Shown here piece by piece: positions 17,333 to 26,496 of a stretch of 64,000 bases of DNA (position 1 is its first letter; every line of letters starts with the position of its first letter). Source of the DNA: Pedobacter sp. Leaf216 (GTDB lineage: Bacteria > Bacteroidota > Bacteroidia > Sphingobacteriales > Sphingobacteriaceae); the NCBI RefSeq assembly GCF_001421515.1, contig NZ_LMKM01000033.1:159719-223718 (forward strand). The letters run 5' to 3'. Position numbers and translations under genes: made by a program. The notes beneath the pieces are model-generated. The model was not told where the DNA came from. It was given only the letters and a program-made list of their open reading frames with translations, and made no database searches.

Positions 17333-17361
17333 AAAAAGCCCCGATTTTCATCGAGGCTTTC
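17333..17361 (-). terminator. Intrinsic terminator after the flotillin-like gene
   Basis: Read on the minus strand: AAAGCCTCGAT, loop GAAA, ATCGGGGCTTT and a T run, 19 bases after the stop codon. The rest of the 417 bp gap (16963-17332) shows only degenerate repeat-like sequence and no supported gene. Confidence 0.85.
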
Positions 17362-17379
17362 AATCTGATTAAAACCAAA

Positions 17380-19347
17380 CTAAGGGTTTATATTATCCTT
17401 TTTAGGTTTTGCTTTTGTTTCTACAATTTCTGCTACTGCTACCACTTCTTTGCGTTGTGCCGGGTCCATCAGTTCCATTAATTTCAAGCCCAAAAGGCCA
17501 TCCATTGCCGAACCACCATGGTTGCCTCCACTGCCACCAATGAGTACGTCAGGAATTAATTTCACATTGCCTTTTGATAATTCCTCGGTGATTTTGTAAC
17601 GGGTGAAGTTTTCACCACCTAGTGCTTTCACAGCAAGTTCGTATGCTTCGGCAGTTGATTTACCAACGGCTAATATTTTACCTGCTTCGGCACTACCTGT
17701 TAACGAAATCTGTTCAGCCTCTGCAGATGCCCTTAATTTTATCGCTTCCGAATCGGCTTGTGCCCTTGCTTTAGTGGCCTCGGCTTCGGCATGAGCCCTC
17801 ATTTTTGTAGCCTCAGCCTCTGCCCCAACGGCTAATTTCACCCCAGCTGCATCACCTTCCGATTTTTTCACAGTTGCACTGGCAGTACGTTCGGCAATTT
17901 CAACACTTTGTTGTGCTTTCACAATATCTTTCTGCATATCGGCAATTGCAGTTTCTTTTTCCATCCCCTGGCGGGTTTCCTGTGCCTGTTTTTGGGTTTC
18001 GTAAGTAACCTTTTGCTCTTCTGCAATTTTACGGTCGGTTAAGGTTTTCATTAACGATTCTGGTGGTACAATATCACCAATCAATGTATCAACCGCATTT
18101 ACATTATACTCATCCAACACTTTCCGGATATGCTCTTTAGCAGATTCCTGACGCTCTTTACGGGTACTTAAAAATGCAATCACATCACTTCCCTGTGCCG
18201 AGTTACGGAAATAGTTACCGATTGTAGGCTCTAAAACCTGCGAAACCAGATTCACCATGTTGCCGAAACGGGCAATTACTTTTGGAGCTTCAGTTGTGGG
18301 TACATGAATAATTTGTGCTACATCTAAATTGAATGGGAAACCATCTTTAGAACGCACAGTAATGGTTGAAAGGTTTTTATCCAAATTGTGTGCTTCACTC
18401 CTTGCCGATGCCCAGTTAAGCACCAGGTTGGTGGTTGGCACCAGCTCTACCTTCATAATATACTTATTAATTGGGTATTTACCCGGACCAAGTGGTTCCA
18501 ACCAAACTCCTTTAGAACCTTTGCCCACAATATTACCATGTTTAAAATCAGCACCGGTTAAATCATTTCCTTCGGTACCAATAAACGAGATCACCACACC
18601 TACGTAACCTATCGCAATTTCTGTCATCGGGATTTCTTCCAGTTGAATGGCCCATGGATTAAGGTTATAAGAACCCGCTAAAATTACCTGGGGCTGTAAA
18701 CCACGGTTACCTCCTTGCTTGATAAAGGCATCAAAATCCTGAAAATTATTGTGCCCATCAACCAATTTACCGGCAATCTGGTTGGCCTCAATAGGTAAGC
18801 CATCTAAAGTGGTTACAATACCCACCATGCTCTCCTGAATCCGGATCATATCGGTAACCGAAACCTGAAACAACATTGTATTGATACGGTAAGAACCTGA
18901 GGTAATATAGGAGGTTTGCCGGCCTCGCTGACCGCCGTTATCCAGAAACTTAACAGCATCCTGAAAATTATCGGATTCTACCCTTTGGCCAAGAATATTC
19001 CCCGTTGGAATTTCGGAACCATCTTTGGCCATAATCAGCCCAATTTTACCTTCCGGAATAATGGTAAACTGCTCCATGGTTACGCTGTACTGCCAAAACC
19101 ACATTCCAAAATACATTCCCGGTGCTAACGTTTTTCCCTGGAAACCTGCTTCGCCTTTAACTGCGATAATTCGGCCGTCAGGCAGTTCGCGATCGGAACC
19201 GAAGAGCACGAATTTTTTGGTAATCAACCCGATTCTATCTTCGGGTACAATGACCATCCCGAATAAGAAACGTAAAATATATTTGTATAAAATGATGCAC
19301 AACAGTGCCACTAAAACCCACCAATAATTAGAAATGAGCGCTTCCAT
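17380..19347 (-). CDS. Flotillin-like SPFH domain protein
   Basis: A protein of about 655 aa with one N-terminal membrane helix, SPFH/band 7-type segments (ITVRSKDGFPFNLDVAQIIHV, and IGNYFRNSAQGSDVIAFLSTRKE), and a long Ala/Glu-rich coiled-coil (about residues 460-580) with the repeat EAEATKMRAHAEAEATKARAQ-like pattern typical of flotillins. Flotillins form membrane-associated oligomers linked to lipid microdomains; a bacterial role in envelope organisation is plausible. I start at the ATG at 19347, directly before the membrane helix; the frame also has an ATG at 19386 that would add a poly-lysine stretch. No NfeD-like partner is adjacent. Confidence 0.88.
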   Translation of the reverse strand: MEALISNYWWVLVALLCIILYKYILRFLFGMVIVPEDRIGLITKKFVLFGSDRELPDGRIIAVKGEAGFQGKTLAPGMYFGMWFWQYSVTMEQFTIIPEGKIGLIMAKDGSEIPTGNILGQRVESDNFQDAVKFLDNGGQRGRQTSYITSGSYRINTMLFQVSVTDMIRIQESMVGIVTTLDGLPIEANQIAGKLVDGHNNFQDFDAFIKQGGNRGLQPQVILAGSYNLNPWAIQLEEIPMTEIAIGYVGVVISFIGTEGNDLTGADFKHGNIVGKGSKGVWLEPLGPGKYPINKYIMKVELVPTTNLVLNWASARSEAHNLDKNLSTITVRSKDGFPFNLDVAQIIHVPTTEAPKVIARFGNMVNLVSQVLEPTIGNYFRNSAQGSDVIAFLSTRKERQESAKEHIRKVLDEYNVNAVDTLIGDIVPPESLMKTLTDRKIAEEQKVTYETQKQAQETRQGMEKETAIADMQKDIVKAQQSVEIAERTASATVKKSEGDAAGVKLAVGAEAEATKMRAHAEAEATKARAQADSEAIKLRASAEAEQISLTGSAEAGKILAVGKSTAEAYELAVKALGGENFTRYKITEELSKGNVKLIPDVLIGGSGGNHGGSAMDGLLGLKLMELMDPAQRKEVVAVAEIVETKAKPKKDNINP

Positions 19348-19722
19348 AATGTTATATTTTTTCTTTTTTTTAACCTGATAAACCATTTATCAAGCACGAT
19401 ATAGATATCAAACAGCGTGCTTTGTTACCATTTTTAACACTTATTTTAAAACTATTTTTTATTGATTTTAAGGCCTAAAAGATGACTCTGGATCGATGAT
19501 AAAATAATATCACCTACAGATGACATTTTGCAGAATACCCTAACAGAATGCTTATAAATATCAAAAACTAACGTTTTAGGTTTTAATAAAACACTGCGGA
19601 AATTTTAATTGTAAAAACTACAATTAATGCAAGAAAATATGTCCTTTTTTAGCCTACATGATTGACCAGATTGGAATACACCTTTATTGATTGGTTAGCC
19701 ACAAGGCACGAAAACGCAAAGA
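19348..19722. other. Gene-free stretch upstream of the flotillin-like gene
   Basis: About 375 bp of AT-rich sequence. It must carry the flotillin promoter, but no confident TAnnTTTG box was found. A GCCACAAGGCACGAAAACGCAAAG fragment near 19698 resembles the ACCACAGAG-type repeat family. No ORF is supported. Confidence 0.5.
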
Positions 19723-19944
19723 TTAAATGCCTATTTCTACACGATACTCTTGCTGCAATTCAAACAGGCATTTGGCGCAAAGGCAGCCATCATATAGTTC
19801 GGAGATATATTGTACTTCGTTAATGCTGAGCTGCACTACACTGCATTGGCATTTGGTATAAGAATTTGCCTTGCACTCAATAGCCGTATTACATCGCTCG
19901 CAAGGAATGATTTCGTGTTTGCTATGTTTCAAGGTTGAAGGCAT
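19723..19944 (-). CDS. Cysteine-rich CWC family protein
   Basis: A 73 aa protein with eight cysteines arranged as CERC, C, CQC and CLCAKC, including the pattern seen in the Cys_rich_CWC family (PF14375 type): IPCERCNTAIECKANSY, CQCSVVQLSINEVQYI, and GCLCAKCLFEL. The cysteines are spaced as for metal (probably zinc) binding. The function of the family is unknown. The gene is short but the cysteine spacing and the ATG at 19944 make it credible. It stands alone between the flotillin-like gene and nrdA. Confidence 0.75.
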   Translation of the reverse strand: MPSTLKHSKHEIIPCERCNTAIECKANSYTKCQCSVVQLSINEVQYISELYDGCLCAKCLFELQQEYRVEIGI

Positions 19945-20042
19945 AAGGCGTAAGGTTTAAGGTAAAACCTATTATTATACAAAAGTAAGGACAAAAAATA
20001 AGGTTTTGAGCGTTTGCCCAAAACCTTACGATATAATTAGAT

Positions 20043-20105
20043 TCGTCATCCTGAATTTATTTCAGGATCAAACCCGATAGATGCTGAAACAAGTTCAGCA
20101 TGACG
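20043..20105. repeat. Head-to-head GTCATCCTGAA/GTCATGCTGAA paired palindromes
   Basis: GTCATCCTGAATTTATTTCAGGATC is followed, after a CAAACCCGAT spacer, by the inverted unit AGATGCTGAAACAAGTTCAGCATGACG (two units, each a hairpin, in opposite orientation). The layout matches 43740-43804 and the unit at 4529. Confidence 0.82.
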
Positions 20106-20147
20106 GCCACTCCTAAAGTTCCCGCTATGGGATTTAGGTGGCTTATT

Positions 20148-22532
20148 TTATCCAGAACAGCTGATACAGCCTTCTTCCATTGAACAAACTGGTCCGTCAA
20201 CGATTTCTTCTGCAACCTGATCTTGTGTCATTTCAGCAGGGATAACTGCCTCAATAGCTTTACCACCTTGGTTTTCTACTGTAAATTTAACCGCTTGAGA
20301 AGCTGCTTGTGTACGCAGGTAGTACATACCGGTTTTTAAACCTTTCTCCCATGCGTAAAAGTGCATTGAAGTTAATTTTGATGTATTTGGTGCATTTACA
20401 AACAAGTTTAACGATTGCGATTGACAGATGTAGGCTCCACGATCTGCAGCCATATCGATGATATTACGCATTTTGATCTCCCAAACAGTTTTGTATAACT
20501 CTTTAATGTAATCAGGAATGGTATCGATAGCCTGGATTGAACCATTAGCCAATATAATCTGATTTTTCATATCATTGTTCCATAAGCCCAATGCTACTAA
20601 ATCTTTCAATAAATGTTTGTTTACCACTACAAACTCTCCACTTAATACCCGACGGGTGTAAATGTTTGAAGTATATGGCTCGAAACATTCGTTGTTACCT
20701 AAAATTTGTGAGGTAGATGCAGTTGGCATAGGTGCAACCAATAATGAGTTGTACACACCATCTTTAACTACTTTTTTGCGCAACGCATTCCAGTCCCAAC
20801 GGCCACTATCTGGTGTTACATTCCATAAATCGAACTGGAATTTACCTTGTGATAACGGAGAACCTTTAAATGTTTGATATGGGCCGTTTTTAACCGCTAA
20901 ATCGTGCGAAGCCGTCATCGAAGCGAAATAAATCGTTTCGAAAATATCTTTGTTCAAACGTTTAGCTTCATCACTTTCGAAAGGTAAACGCAATAAAATA
21001 AAGGCATCAGCCAAACCTTGTACACCTAAACCAACCGGGCGGTGGCGCATGTTGGAGTTTTCTGCTTCTTGTACCGGGTAATAGTTATGATCGATGATTT
21101 TGTTCAGGTTTAAAGTAGCCTGATAAGTTACATCGTATAATTTTTGGTGATCAAAAGCACCATTGATTACGAAACGAGGCAATGCCAATGAAGCTAAGTT
21201 ACAAACGGCAACTTCATCTTTAGAGGTATACTCGATAATTTCGGTACACAAGTTAGAACTCTTAATGGTACCTAAGTTCTGTTGGTTAGATTTGCTGTTC
21301 GCGGCATCTTTAAACAACATATAAGGTGTGCCAGTTTCAATCTGCGAATCTAGGATGGCAAACCAAAGTTCTTGCGCTTTAACGGTTTTGCGTCCACGTT
21401 TTTCAGCTTCGTATTTAGTATACAGGGCTTCGAACTCAGCACCAAAACAATCTGCTAAACCTGGTGCTTCGTGCGGGCAAAATAATGTCCAATCGCCATT
21501 ATCTTTAACGCGTTGCATAAATAAATCGTTAATCCATAAGGCGTAGAATAAATCACGCGCACGCATTTCTTCTTTACCGTGGTTTTTACGAAGATCAAGA
21601 AATTCAAAAACATCAGCATGCCAAGGCTCTAAATAAATTGCGAAAGCACCTTTACGTTTACCTCCACCCTGATCTACATAACGGGCAGTATCGTTAAATA
21701 CGCGTAACATTGGGATGATACCATTACTTGTACCATTGGTACCGCCAATATACGATCCTGTTGCACGGATGTTGTGAATGCTTAAACCAATACCACCAGC
21801 ACTTTGCGAAATTTTAGCAGTTTGCTTCAACGTATCGTAAATACCTTCAATACTGTCATCCTGCATGGTTAACAAGAAACATGAAGACATTTGAGGTTTT
21901 GGCGTGGCTGCGTTAAATAAAGTTGGTGTAGCATGTGTAAACCAACGCTCGCTCATTAAGTTATAGGTTTTGATTGCGCTTTCGATATCTTCTTTGTGGA
22001 TACCAACAGAAACGCGCATAAACAAATGTTGCGGACGTTCTACAATCTGACCGTTAACTTTTAATAGGTAAGATTTTTCCAACGTTTTGAAACCGAAATA
22101 ATCAAAGCCGAAATCGCGGTCGTAAATGATAGAACTATCTAAAATATCCTTGTTTTTTTCTATAATCTCATAAACATCATCAGCGATAAGCGGTGCCGCT
22201 TTCTGCGCTTTCGGGTCGAAATATTCGTACAACATTTTCATCGTACCCGAGAATGATTTTGTGGTATTTTTATGCAAGTTCGAAACCGCTATACGCGATG
22301 CCAGCAAAGCATAATCAGGGTGCTTAGTAGTTAACGATGCAGCAGTTTCTGCAGCAAGGTTATCCAGTTCTGACGTGGTTACGCCATCGTATAAACCTTC
22401 GATTACCTTTTTGGCTACATCGATTGGATCTACCAGATCTGAATTTAAACTATAGCACAACTTTTGGATACGGGCTGTGATTTTGTCAAATTGCACCGCC
22501 TCTTTGCGGCCATCTCTTTTTAGTACGAACAT
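20148..22532 (-). CDS. nrdA: Ribonucleoside-diphosphate reductase, alpha subunit (class I)
   Basis: The catalytic large subunit making deoxyribonucleotides from ribonucleoside diphosphates. The 794 aa protein has an N-terminal ATP-cone (FVLKRDGRKEAVQFDKI), the active-site cysteine in PQMSSCFLLTM, radical/redox residues in SSNLCTEI and the loop LLVAPMPTASTSQI, and a C-terminal cysteine pair in GCISCSG that passes electrons from thioredoxin. It follows nrdB on the minus strand with a 157 bp gap, so the two are likely co-transcribed. The ATP cone implies allosteric control by ATP/dATP. Confidence 0.97.
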   Translation of the reverse strand: MFVLKRDGRKEAVQFDKITARIQKLCYSLNSDLVDPIDVAKKVIEGLYDGVTTSELDNLAAETAASLTTKHPDYALLASRIAVSNLHKNTTKSFSGTMKMLYEYFDPKAQKAAPLIADDVYEIIEKNKDILDSSIIYDRDFGFDYFGFKTLEKSYLLKVNGQIVERPQHLFMRVSVGIHKEDIESAIKTYNLMSERWFTHATPTLFNAATPKPQMSSCFLLTMQDDSIEGIYDTLKQTAKISQSAGGIGLSIHNIRATGSYIGGTNGTSNGIIPMLRVFNDTARYVDQGGGKRKGAFAIYLEPWHADVFEFLDLRKNHGKEEMRARDLFYALWINDLFMQRVKDNGDWTLFCPHEAPGLADCFGAEFEALYTKYEAEKRGRKTVKAQELWFAILDSQIETGTPYMLFKDAANSKSNQQNLGTIKSSNLCTEIIEYTSKDEVAVCNLASLALPRFVINGAFDHQKLYDVTYQATLNLNKIIDHNYYPVQEAENSNMRHRPVGLGVQGLADAFILLRLPFESDEAKRLNKDIFETIYFASMTASHDLAVKNGPYQTFKGSPLSQGKFQFDLWNVTPDSGRWDWNALRKKVVKDGVYNSLLVAPMPTASTSQILGNNECFEPYTSNIYTRRVLSGEFVVVNKHLLKDLVALGLWNNDMKNQIILANGSIQAIDTIPDYIKELYKTVWEIKMRNIIDMAADRGAYICQSQSLNLFVNAPNTSKLTSMHFYAWEKGLKTGMYYLRTQAASQAVKFTVENQGGKAIEAVIPAEMTQDQVAEEIVDGPVCSMEEGCISCSG

Positions 22533-22689
22533 ATTTTATGAGATTTTTAGTTAATATTTAGTAGCGAGCATCAAGTATCAAGACTTAATCATCACTTTAT
22601 ATTTATGTTATTTATTTAATTGGTATCAGGTAATGAGTATCAAGTATCGAGGCTACAACCTTCTGCCTTCTACCTTTTAACCCTCTACC

Positions 22690-23661
22690 CTAGAAGTCTT
22701 CATCTAAAGAAAACGCTTGTTTGTTGTTATCAGCAGAGGTTAATACACCACTTTTTTGATAATCGCCTACACGTTTCTCGAAGAAATTGGTTTTACCCTG
22801 CAAAGAAATCATTTCCATAAAATCGAATGGATTGGTTGCATTGTAGATTTTTTTGTAACCAAGTTCCTGTAACCATCTGTCGGCTACAAATTCGATGTAC
22901 TGGCTCATTAATTTTGCATTCATACCAATTAAAGCAACTGGCAATGCATCTGTAATAAATTCTTTTTCAATTTCTACGGCATCACTGATAATGCCATGCA
23001 CTGCTTCTTCACTTAATTTATTGCTTAGCATGCTGTACAATAAGCAGGCAAATTCGCAATGCGATCCTTCGTCTCTGGAAATCAACTCATTACTAAAAGT
23101 TAACCCTGGCATTAAACCACGTTTTTTTAACCAGAAAATAGAGCAGAAACTTCCGCTGAAGAAAATACCTTCAACCGCAGCAAATGCCACTAAACGTTCG
23201 GCAAAAGTTCCGTTTTCGATCCAGCGTAAAGCCCATTCTGCTTTTCTTTTTACCGCAGGTACGGTATCTATAGCATGGAATAAACGGTCTTTCTCTTCCG
23301 GATCTTTAATATAAGTATCAATTAATAAGGCGTAGGTTTCGGCATGAATGTTTTCCATCATAATCTGGAAACCATAAAAACAACGTGCCTCAGGCAATTG
23401 CACTTCGCTCATGAAGTTTACCGCAAGGTTTTCGTTTACTATACCATCACTAGCAGAAAAGAAAGCAAGGATGTGAGAAATAAAATGCCTTTCGCCATCA
23501 TTTAAATTGTCCCAGTGTTTCTGGTCGTCAGAAAGATCAATCTCTTCTGCTGTCCAAAAACTAGCTTCGGTCTTTTTATACATTTCCCAAATTGCCGGAT
23601 ACTTAATCGGCAAAAGCACAAATCTGTCTTTGTTTTCTTGTAGTAATAATTCCTGTTCCAT
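22690..23661 (-). CDS. nrdB: Ribonucleoside-diphosphate reductase, beta subunit
   Basis: The radical-generating small subunit, a ferritin-like dimetal protein of 323 aa. Metal-ligand motifs are EEIDLSDD, the helix containing ENIHAETYALLIDTY, and SRDEGSHCEFACLL. The radical Tyr lies in the YALLID segment and the subunit ends with a hydrophobic/acidic tail (SLDEDF) that docks on NrdA. It is the first gene of the nrdB-nrdA pair. Upstream, the minus strand has TGCCTTTG (23700-23707), one base off the -7 consensus, about 40 bases before the start, a weak promoter candidate. Confidence 0.96.
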   Translation of the reverse strand: MEQELLLQENKDRFVLLPIKYPAIWEMYKKTEASFWTAEEIDLSDDQKHWDNLNDGERHFISHILAFFSASDGIVNENLAVNFMSEVQLPEARCFYGFQIMMENIHAETYALLIDTYIKDPEEKDRLFHAIDTVPAVKRKAEWALRWIENGTFAERLVAFAAVEGIFFSGSFCSIFWLKKRGLMPGLTFSNELISRDEGSHCEFACLLYSMLSNKLSEEAVHGIISDAVEIEKEFITDALPVALIGMNAKLMSQYIEFVADRWLQELGYKKIYNATNPFDFMEMISLQGKTNFFEKRVGDYQKSGVLTSADNNKQAFSLDEDF

Positions 23662-23707
23662 ACACTGATGTTTTTAATTCTAATTTTTAACAGAGCCAAC
23701 AAAGGCA

Positions 23708-24115
23708 CGCATCCATCAATTTTATATGATGATTGTAATGTCTTTTATCAAAACGCTGTTGTGAAAGTGCTAACCCTATTGCCTGACAAACAACTGAATT
23801 TTTAGTTAGGAAAATTTAATAAAGCAATCAGGATGATATACGTATAAATTACTAAAAACTAAGCTTTTATATTTGTTTTCAAACGCAAGAAGTTAAAGAA
23901 CTTTGTTATAACAAATATAGATACGACAGGCCTTTTTTGTGAACCAAAGTTGTTAACACCCGGCAATAATGCTGGGGAAAAACGATCAGGCAAATATCAT
24001 TTTCAAGCGAAAAAAAAGCTAATCGTTTCTTTTCAAGGGTTTAGCAAACAAAAATGAGTGTTAATAACTTAAATTTGAGGGGTATAATAAGCACTAAATA
24101 GAGCGGAAAAGAGTA
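23708..24115. other. Gene-free stretch between nrdB and the RlpA gene
   Basis: About 400 bp, AT-rich, without a credible ORF, repeat family member or clear hairpin. A nrdB control region could be here but nothing recognisable as an NrdR box pair was found by eye. Confidence 0.5.
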
Positions 24116-24496
24116 TTACTCAACAGCATAGCTCAGACTCACTTTGGCTATACCCTTGCGGTAGATACCGATCTGTTTTGCAGCACGTTCTGACAGATCT
24201 ATGGCCAATCTTTTGGAGAAAGGACCGCGATCATTTACCTTTACTACAACTGATTTTCCGTTATCGGGGTTGGTTACTGTAATGAGTGTGCCGAATGGCA
24301 GTGTGCGGTGGGCGGCCGTTAATTTTTTCGACCTGTATTTGGCTCCGCTGGTGGTTCGGCGGCCTTCGAATTTTCTGTGGTAATAAGTGGCGAGAACTGT
24401 TTTATTGATACTATCTGGTTCATCTGATGGGTCAGAATCGTGTGCTTTGCTTTGTAAAAACAGGAAACAAAAACTTAATAACAGAAGATACTTCAT
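24116..24496 (-). CDS. RlpA-like septal ring lytic transglycosylase
   Basis: A 126 aa secreted protein: signal peptide (about 1-18) and a double-psi beta-barrel. Residues typical of the active site are present: ATYYHRKFEGRRTTSG, AAHRTLPFGT (His63) and VKVNDRGPF (Asp89). RlpA proteins cleave denuded peptidoglycan strands at the septum. This one consists of the barrel only and lacks the SPOR domain of longer homologues, which is common in Bacteroidota. It has a good promoter of its own. Confidence 0.9.
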   Translation of the reverse strand: MKYLLLLSFCFLFLQSKAHDSDPSDEPDSINKTVLATYYHRKFEGRRTTSGAKYRSKKLTAAHRTLPFGTLITVTNPDNGKSVVVKVNDRGPFSKRLAIDLSERAAKQIGIYRKGIAKVSLSYAVE

Positions 24497-24522
24497 AGGC
24501 TAAATTTTATTTATCGAGCCTG

Positions 24523-24530
24523 CAAATATA
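24523..24530 (-). promoter_or_regulatory. Promoter -7 box of the RlpA gene
   Basis: On the minus strand TATATTTG matches TAnnTTTG exactly, with TTG 17 bases upstream (24548-24550). It lies 26 bases before the start codon. Confidence 0.65.
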
Positions 24531-24584
24531 AGCATTTAGTTTATAATCAATAATTTGTGGAAAAACAGCCCGATTTTGTGCATT

Positions 24585-24616
24585 AAAAAAGGCGTACAGC
24601 TTGTCGCTATACGCCT
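24585..24616 (-). terminator. Intrinsic terminator after msrB
   Basis: On the minus strand AGGCGTATAGC and GCTGTACGCCT form a stem with one mismatch, followed by six T. Confidence 0.85.
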
Positions 24617-24640
24617 CTACCTAACCCTACTACATCCACC

Positions 24641-25144
24641 TTATTTTTTATCTGGCACGAAATTCATTGAGATCGAATTTACACAATGACGGGTGTCTTT
24701 GTTGGTAAATCCTTCGCCTACAAATACGTGACCAAGATGCGCGCCACAGTTGGCACAAACTATTTCTGTACGTGATCCATCTGCATCAGGAATACGTTTT
24801 ACAGCTCCTTTAATTTCATCATCAAAAGCAGGCCATCCGCAATGTGCATCAAACTTGGTTTCTGACCGATATAATGCTGCATTACAACGTTTACAGGTAT
24901 AAGTTCCTTTATCAGTTGTATGTTCGTATTTACCTGTACCAGGATATTCTGTACCTTTATTTACAATTACTCTTTCTTCTTCGGGTGTTAATGGATTCCA
25001 GTTCATTTTCTTCTTTGGTATGATTTGTTCTGTTTCCTTCGGTTGTTTTGCAGCTTCCTTATTTTGCTTTTGGGCACAAGCAGAAAGTCCTGTTATTAAA
25101 ACAACAGCAGAAAGCAAAAATAGTTTATTTAACATCGTTTTCAT
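24641..25144 (-). CDS. msrB: Peptide-methionine (R)-S-oxide reductase, lipoprotein form
   Basis: Repairs methionine-R-sulfoxide in oxidised proteins. The 167 aa protein has a lipoprotein signal (TGLSAC, lipid Cys23), four zinc-binding cysteines (CKRC 84-87 and CANC 130-133), the GWPAF motif and the catalytic Cys154 in RHCVNS. The lipobox places it in the envelope, so it probably protects periplasmic or surface proteins. It is a full-length MsrB domain with a separate terminator. Confidence 0.95.
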   Translation of the reverse strand: MKTMLNKLFLLSAVVLITGLSACAQKQNKEAAKQPKETEQIIPKKKMNWNPLTPEEERVIVNKGTEYPGTGKYEHTTDKGTYTCKRCNAALYRSETKFDAHCGWPAFDDEIKGAVKRIPDADGSRTEIVCANCGAHLGHVFVGEGFTNKDTRHCVNSISMNFVPDKK

Positions 25145-25247
25145 ACCTCAATATACGCTATAGATTTTGTTTTGGTTTGCTGGTTTGAGAGAATGGAGTA
25201 GTGTTTACAAAGGGATGATAAATGAGAACAACTAATTAGAAATCCAC

Positions 25248-25411
25248 CACAAAGTACATAGAGATTTCCACAGAGAAAACAGAGATAAAATTATATATTG
25301 ACCATTTTTAAAACTGATATAAGATTCTTTCGCTCTGCAAGATCGAAATTAGTAAATTAAATAATTCTGTGTGCTCTGTGCGTTTTCTTAGTGCCCTCTG
25401 TGGTAAAACTG
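25248..25411. repeat. ACCACAAAG...CTCTGTGGT dispersed element
   Basis: CCACCACAAAGTACATAGAG on the left and GCCCTCTGTGGTAAAAC on the right, with internal CACAGAG and CTCTGTGTGCTCTGTG motifs. Same family as 13057-13198 and 63813-63928. It fills the 345 bp gap between msrB and sucD apart from a terminator. Confidence 0.72.
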
Positions 25412-25433
25412 TAATCAGATTCAAATAAAACAC

Positions 25434-25470
25434 AAAAAAGCGTCCCGAACCTAATCGAAACGCTTTTTTT
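25434..25470 (-). terminator. Intrinsic terminator after sucD
   Basis: On the minus strand AAGCGTTTCG and CGGGACGCTT pair around ATTAGGTT, followed by six T, 20 bases after the stop. Confidence 0.85.
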
Positions 25471-25489
25471 ATATAGAAATCTTTAAATC

Positions 25490-26362
25490 TTATTTTGCCA
25501 ATTCTTCTGCCATTGCAGCACCGATTTCAGCAGGACTTTCTACTACACGGATACCACACTCACGCATGATTTTCATTTTAGCTGCTGCAGTATCATCAGC
25601 ACCGCCAACAATAGCACCAGCGTGGCCCATTCTACGTCCCGGAGGCGCAGTTTGACCAGCGATAAACCCAACAACAGGCTTAGTACCGTTTTCTTTGATC
25701 CAACGCGCTGCTTCAGCTTCCATTCCACCACCAATTTCACCAATCATGATGATACCGTGAGTTTCAGGATCGTTCATTAATAATTTAACAGCTTCAACAG
25801 TTGGCGTTCCGATAATTGGGTCGCCACCGATACCAATTGCAGTTGTAATACCTAAACCAGCTTTAACCACCTGATCTACAGCTTCGTAAGTTAAAGTTCC
25901 TGATTTAGAAACCACACCTACATGACCTTTTTTGAAGATAAAACCTGGCATAATACCAATTTTAGCTTCATCAGCAGTAATTACACCAGGGCAGTTAGGG
26001 CCGATAAGCGTAACATCACGGTCAGTAATATATTCTTTAACCTGAATCATATCCTTTGTAGGGATACCTTCAGTAATACAAACAATAACTTTAATACCAC
26101 CTTCGGCAGCTTCCATAATTGCATCAGCAGCAAAAGCTGGTGGCACAAAAATGATAGATACATTTGCACCCGTTTTATCAACGGCATCTTTAACAGTATT
26201 AAAAACAGGCTTTTCTAAATGCAATTGCCCACCTTTGCCAGGCGTTACACCACCAACTACGTTTGTACCATAGGCCAGCATTTGCTCAGCGTGGTAAGTT
26301 CCTTCGTTTCCGGTAAAACCCTGAACGATAACCTTAGAATCTTTATTTACTAAAACGCTCAT
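25490..26362 (-). CDS. sucD: Succinate-CoA ligase, alpha subunit
   Basis: The alpha subunit of the TCA-cycle enzyme that couples succinyl-CoA cleavage to nucleoside triphosphate formation. The 290 aa protein has the CoA-binding GFTGNEGTYHAEQ, the IGPNCPGVI segment, GIGGDPIIG, EIGGGMEAEAA and the phosphorylated histidine in RMGHAGAIVGG. In many bacteria sucC precedes sucD; here sucD has its own strong promoter and no sucC within the window, an arrangement often seen in Bacteroidota. Identification is certain. Confidence 0.97.
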   Translation of the reverse strand: MSVLVNKDSKVIVQGFTGNEGTYHAEQMLAYGTNVVGGVTPGKGGQLHLEKPVFNTVKDAVDKTGANVSIIFVPPAFAADAIMEAAEGGIKVIVCITEGIPTKDMIQVKEYITDRDVTLIGPNCPGVITADEAKIGIMPGFIFKKGHVGVVSKSGTLTYEAVDQVVKAGLGITTAIGIGGDPIIGTPTVEAVKLLMNDPETHGIIMIGEIGGGMEAEAARWIKENGTKPVVGFIAGQTAPPGRRMGHAGAIVGGADDTAAAKMKIMRECGIRVVESPAEIGAAMAEELAK

Positions 26363-26382
26363 GTATCAATATTTTTTTTGTG

Positions 26383-26413
26383 CAAAGCTAATATTATTGT
26401 AACGGAATTCAAA
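26383..26413 (-). promoter_or_regulatory. sucD promoter
   Basis: The best promoter in the window. On the minus strand TTTG (26410-26413), a 19-base spacer, then TAGCTTTG (26383-26390), matching both Bacteroidota consensus boxes, with the start codon 20 bases downstream. Confidence 0.75.
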
Positions 26414-26496
26414 TCTAAAACCATATTATTTAGTCCGTTTTTTCAGGAAAATGTAAGGAAATGCATTGTGGGAGCTTTAGATAAAATTATTCATGT